Shown: in pieces, positions 61,958-64,000 of the stretch
Numbering within the stretch: the first letter of the stretch is position 1
Layout: the number at the start of each line of letters is the position of its first letter
Assembly: GCA_001603115.1 (NCBI GenBank)
Contig: LVBG01000036.1
Location: 1-64,000, forward strand
Length of the DNA: 64,000 nucleotides
From: Spirochaetales bacterium Spiro_05
Lineage (GTDB): Bacteria; Spirochaetota; Spirochaetia; Sphaerochaetales; Sphaerochaetaceae
Reading direction: 5' to 3'
Translations under genes and position numbers: made by a program
The notes under the pieces: model-generated
What the model was told of the DNA's origin: nothing
Seen by the model: only the letters and a program-made list of their open reading frames with translations
Database searches by the model: none

Positions 61958-63229
61958 CTACATTCCCTCAATACAAAGCAGGGCTTGGTCAAAGAGCCCC
62001 AGCTCATAGTAGAGATCGAGGATGGTATAGCGGTTGCGGATCATCTGCGCCCCAATCATGGCGCGCTTCAGATCATCAAGGCTTGCATTGATCTCTCTGG
62101 GATGAACTGGGCAGCCGACCAACTGCATTGCATGCTTCAGTTCCTGGTAAGGGGGAAGCTGGGTGGTGATCCGTTCCTTGAGTGTGGGGAGGGTGGCACT
62201 GATCGCCTTCCTCCTCTGCAGCAACGCATCCTGCTCCAAGAACTTGCTCTTGGCTATGGAGAGCGTCTGGTTGGCTACCTTCTCATCGGTGAAGAACGCC
62301 TTCAGGGAACCTTCTCGCTCTTCCCAGCTTTCGATGGGGTTTCCGTAGCAGTCGCAGGCATCCAGATTGAGCAAATTCTCATAGAGGAAAACAGACGCCA
62401 ACGTCCCAACGGCCACCTTGAAGCCGTGGCTGACCGGCTGCCCATCCTTGCTTAGGTGTTCCATCTCCCAGATGTGGCTGATCAGATGCTCAGCACCACT
62501 GGCAGGACGGCTGTCGTGCATGATCTGCATCGCAAATCCACTCGCAGACAGGGCATCGAAGAGCTGTCCGATGGCACGAGTCTCCCGCTTTGCAATACCC
62601 TGATGCTGCTGGTATACCTGCCTCAGCGGTTTCTGGACCATCGTCCAGACATCGTCTCGGATGGCTTGCAAACCCAAGAGATCTGCGAGAATCCAGTCCA
62701 TACCTGCGGCGAATTTGGCCATACAATCCCCGAAGCCGCTTGCGATCATCGGGGAAGGCGATTCGCAGAGAATCTGGGTATCGGCAAGGACGACGGTGGG
62801 TGCTGCACAGGGAAGGGTCTGCTTGAAACCCCCGATAGAAACGGCAGCCCCGTAAGAGGTATAGCCGTCAACACTCGGGGCGGTGGCGACCACCATGTAG
62901 GGACGATCGAGCTCAGAGGATGCTCGCTTGGTGATGTCATTGAGGGTGCCCGAGCCAAGTACAACGGCAATACTGGTATCCATTTGGAGGCTCAACCGCA
63001 CTTGGGCGATGGAGTGTTCATCCGCATAGGGCTGAGGATTGGCGGGGAAGATGAACTGCCGCACTTCAATGCCCGATTGCTCAAGGCTTCTGGCAACGGC
63101 AAACCCCGCCACCCGTTGGGTGTTTCCGTCTGCAATCAGGAGAGCGGGAGAGCGACCGAACGCCTCGACAAAGACCGAGCCGACTTTCTGCAGGGCCCCA
63201 TTCTGTACCAGTGAGATCTTCGTATCCAT
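61958..63229 (-). CDS. sn-Glycerol-1-phosphate dehydrogenase-like protein (AraM/EgsA group)
   Basis: A 423-residue iron-alcohol-dehydrogenase-fold enzyme. VVLGSGTLNDITKRAS (about residues 88-103), PSVDGYTSYGAAVSI (about 117-131) and SGFGDCMAKFAAGMDW match the AraM/EgsA family, with the metal-binding Asp and His (SGAEHLISHIWEMEH, GQPVSHGFKV) present. Relatives reduce dihydroxyacetone phosphate to glycerol-1-phosphate. Bacterial AraM proteins are often found in arabinose operons. SD GGAGG. Extended -10 TGG-TATGCT at 63246-63254 on the minus strand. Confidence 0.88.
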   Translation of the reverse strand: MDTKISLVQNGALQKVGSVFVEAFGRSPALLIADGNTQRVAGFAVARSLEQSGIEVRQFIFPANPQPYADEHSIAQVRLSLQMDTSIAVVLGSGTLNDITKRASSELDRPYMVVATAPSVDGYTSYGAAVSIGGFKQTLPCAAPTVVLADTQILCESPSPMIASGFGDCMAKFAAGMDWILADLLGLQAIRDDVWTMVQKPLRQVYQQHQGIAKRETRAIGQLFDALSASGFAMQIMHDSRPASGAEHLISHIWEMEHLSKDGQPVSHGFKVAVGTLASVFLYENLLNLDACDCYGNPIESWEEREGSLKAFFTDEKVANQTLSIAKSKFLEQDALLQRRKAISATLPTLKERITTQLPPYQELKHAMQLVGCPVHPREINASLDDLKRAMIGAQMIRNRYTILDLYYELGLFDQALLCIEGM

Positions 63230-63245
63230 CAGAACCTCCGATCCG

Positions 63246-63254
63246 AGCATACCA
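63246..63254 (-). promoter_or_regulatory. Extended -10 promoter of the AraM/EgsA-like gene
   Basis: TGG-TATGCT on the minus strand, seven bases before a start near 63239, leaving a leader of about ten bases that holds only the SD. It is interleaved with the divergent SGNH promoter. Confidence 0.5.
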
Positions 63255-63261
63255 CGGACTC

Positions 63262-63290
63262 TTGAGCGAGGAAAAGCACTGCGCTACACT
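63262..63290 (+). promoter_or_regulatory. Promoter placing the transcript start on the SGNH gene ATG
   Basis: -35 TTGAGC (63262-63267), 17-base spacer, -10 TACACT (63285-63290), then GCCTGC and the ATG at 63297. Same spacing as for the GNAT gene; no Shine-Dalgarno. Confidence 0.6.
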
Positions 63291-63296
63291 GCCTGC

Positions 63297-63938
63297 ATGA
63301 CAGCACCAACCTTTTCCATCCTTGCCGATTCCATCTCCACCTTTGCAGGCTTTGTTCCCGAGGAGAACGAGCTCTTCTATCCCCGTGAAGGGGTCGATGT
63401 CACCCGCAAGGAACATACCTGGTGGCACCTCTTGATCCAGAGAACCGGCCTCAGGCTCCTGACCAACGAGTCCTACTCGGGCAGCAGGATCAGCTATACC
63501 GGCGTCCGTCCGCTCACCTCCTGCTTCCAGGATGAGAAGCGACAGAGCCGGCTGGGCGGGGATCTGATCATCATCTTCGGCGGCACCAATGACTGGGGAC
63601 AGGCCGACCAGCCGACCACAAAAGAAGTCTTCGCCGAGGCTTATGAAAGCCTGGTGAAGCAGATGCTCAAGCGCCACAGCACAAGCGAGCTCTATTTCTG
63701 CACCCCGTTGCAGCGGACCGACCGCTCACTGGATGAGCCGAACATCCACGGGTGGACCCAGCTCGAGCTTGCCCAGATCATTCGCGATACGGTGAAGGCA
63801 AGCCCAAACGCCCACTTGATCGACCTTGCCCAAAATCCCATCACCCTGGGAGACGGCTTGCTCGCAGACAACCTTCACCCTACCAGGAAAGGGATGGAAG
63901 CGCTCAGTTACTGGATGCAGGAAGGCCTAGGAGTGTAG
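63297..63938 (+). CDS. SGNH/GDSL-family hydrolase
   Basis: A 213-residue esterase/acetylhydrolase-type protein. ILADSIST (residues 7-14) holds the nucleophile Ser as in GDSL block I, the oxyanion Gly/Asn lie in IIFGGTNDWG (about 93-102), and the Asp-His pair is in LADNLHPTRKG near the C-terminus. No signal peptide; it probably removes acyl groups from imported sugars. The start at 63297 gives block I close to the N-terminus as usual; upstream in-frame sequence overlaps the divergent gene. Possibly leaderless. Confidence 0.85.
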   Translation: MTAPTFSILADSISTFAGFVPEENELFYPREGVDVTRKEHTWWHLLIQRTGLRLLTNESYSGSRISYTGVRPLTSCFQDEKRQSRLGGDLIIIFGGTNDWGQADQPTTKEVFAEAYESLVKQMLKRHSTSELYFCTPLQRTDRSLDEPNIHGWTQLELAQIIRDTVKASPNAHLIDLAQNPITLGDGLLADNLHPTRKGMEALSYWMQEGLGV

Positions 63939-63960
63939 CAGCACAGCTTCGCTCTGCTGC
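63938..63960 (+). terminator. Hairpin after the SGNH gene
   Basis: Arms GCAGCA and TGCTGC with an inner AGC-TTC-GCT stem, directly after the stop codon. There is no clear T-run. The remaining bases to 64000 show no gene start that I can support. Confidence 0.4.
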
Positions 63961-64000
63961 CTTCGATGCCAACTCTGGAGGACGTTCTCACATCTCATGT

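Overview
The window is a dense, carbohydrate-centred stretch of bacterial chromosome that I read as a Sphaerochaeta-like spirochaete. The grounds are indirect: about 60 tightly packed genes at moderate GC, six separate substrate-binding-protein transport systems with spirochaete-style binding proteins (hydrophobic leader followed by A-x-G-x-x-E), several glycoside hydrolases and many sugar dehydrogenases and kinases. No rRNA, tRNA, CRISPR array, phage gene or insertion sequence was recognised by reading.

Layout. (1) 53-3023: a D-2-hydroxyacid dehydrogenase and an FGGY kinase on the minus strand, divergent from a FucU/RbsD mutarotase. (2) 3067-13463, minus: a ten-gene operon with an RbsBAC-type importer, two tandem FGGY kinases, a 129-residue unknown protein, an aldo/keto reductase, a ribokinase-like kinase, a cupin and a zinc dehydrogenase. 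(3) 13894-22693, minus: an eight-gene operon opened by its own GntR/FCD regulator and holding AtuA-like and DUF4387 proteins, a CUT1 importer and two ADP-ribosylglycohydrolase-family enzymes, one with an extra C-terminal half. This is the best candidate for an undescribed catabolic system. (4) 22887-27541, minus: a CUT1 importer with a GH51 arabinofuranosidase, followed by a separately promoted GH2 enzyme and an AI-2E-family permease. (5) 31175-35603, plus: a ferric-iron-type ABC importer with a one-domain asparaginase. (6) 35596-42094, minus: a CUT1 importer with a GH43 enzyme, a ThuA protein and a Gfo/Idh/MocA oxidoreductase. (7) 42387-51732, minus: a ten-gene TRAP operon with a split transketolase, a transaldolase, a beta-hydroxyacid dehydrogenase, two SDRs and a zinc dehydrogenase, divergent from a GntR/FCD regulator at 51960-52676. 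(8) 52673-63938: mostly singletons, including a sodium-pump decarboxylase beta subunit with a 41-residue gamma-like partner, a GNAT protein, a small transaldolase-like protein, an AraC regulator, a SulP transporter, VOC and metallo-beta-lactamase proteins, a discoidin-like protein, a beta-glucuronidase, a glycerol-1-phosphate-type dehydrogenase and an SGNH hydrolase.

How it works together. Plant-type oligosaccharides and sugar acids are probably imported by dedicated transporters, trimmed in the cytoplasm (GH51, GH43, GH2; none has a visible signal peptide) and passed to dehydrogenases, kinases and transketolase/transaldolase chemistry. Two window-wide patterns stand out. Every binding-protein gene is followed by a strong intercistronic hairpin before the next gene of its operon. 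Five single genes between 54 and 63.3 kb lack a Shine-Dalgarno and have a promoter-like pair placed so that transcription would start at the A of the ATG, suggesting leaderless mRNAs.

Limits: families were assigned by reading motifs, not by searching. Substrates of all importers are inferred. Promoters, operators and hairpins come from eye-matched sequence.
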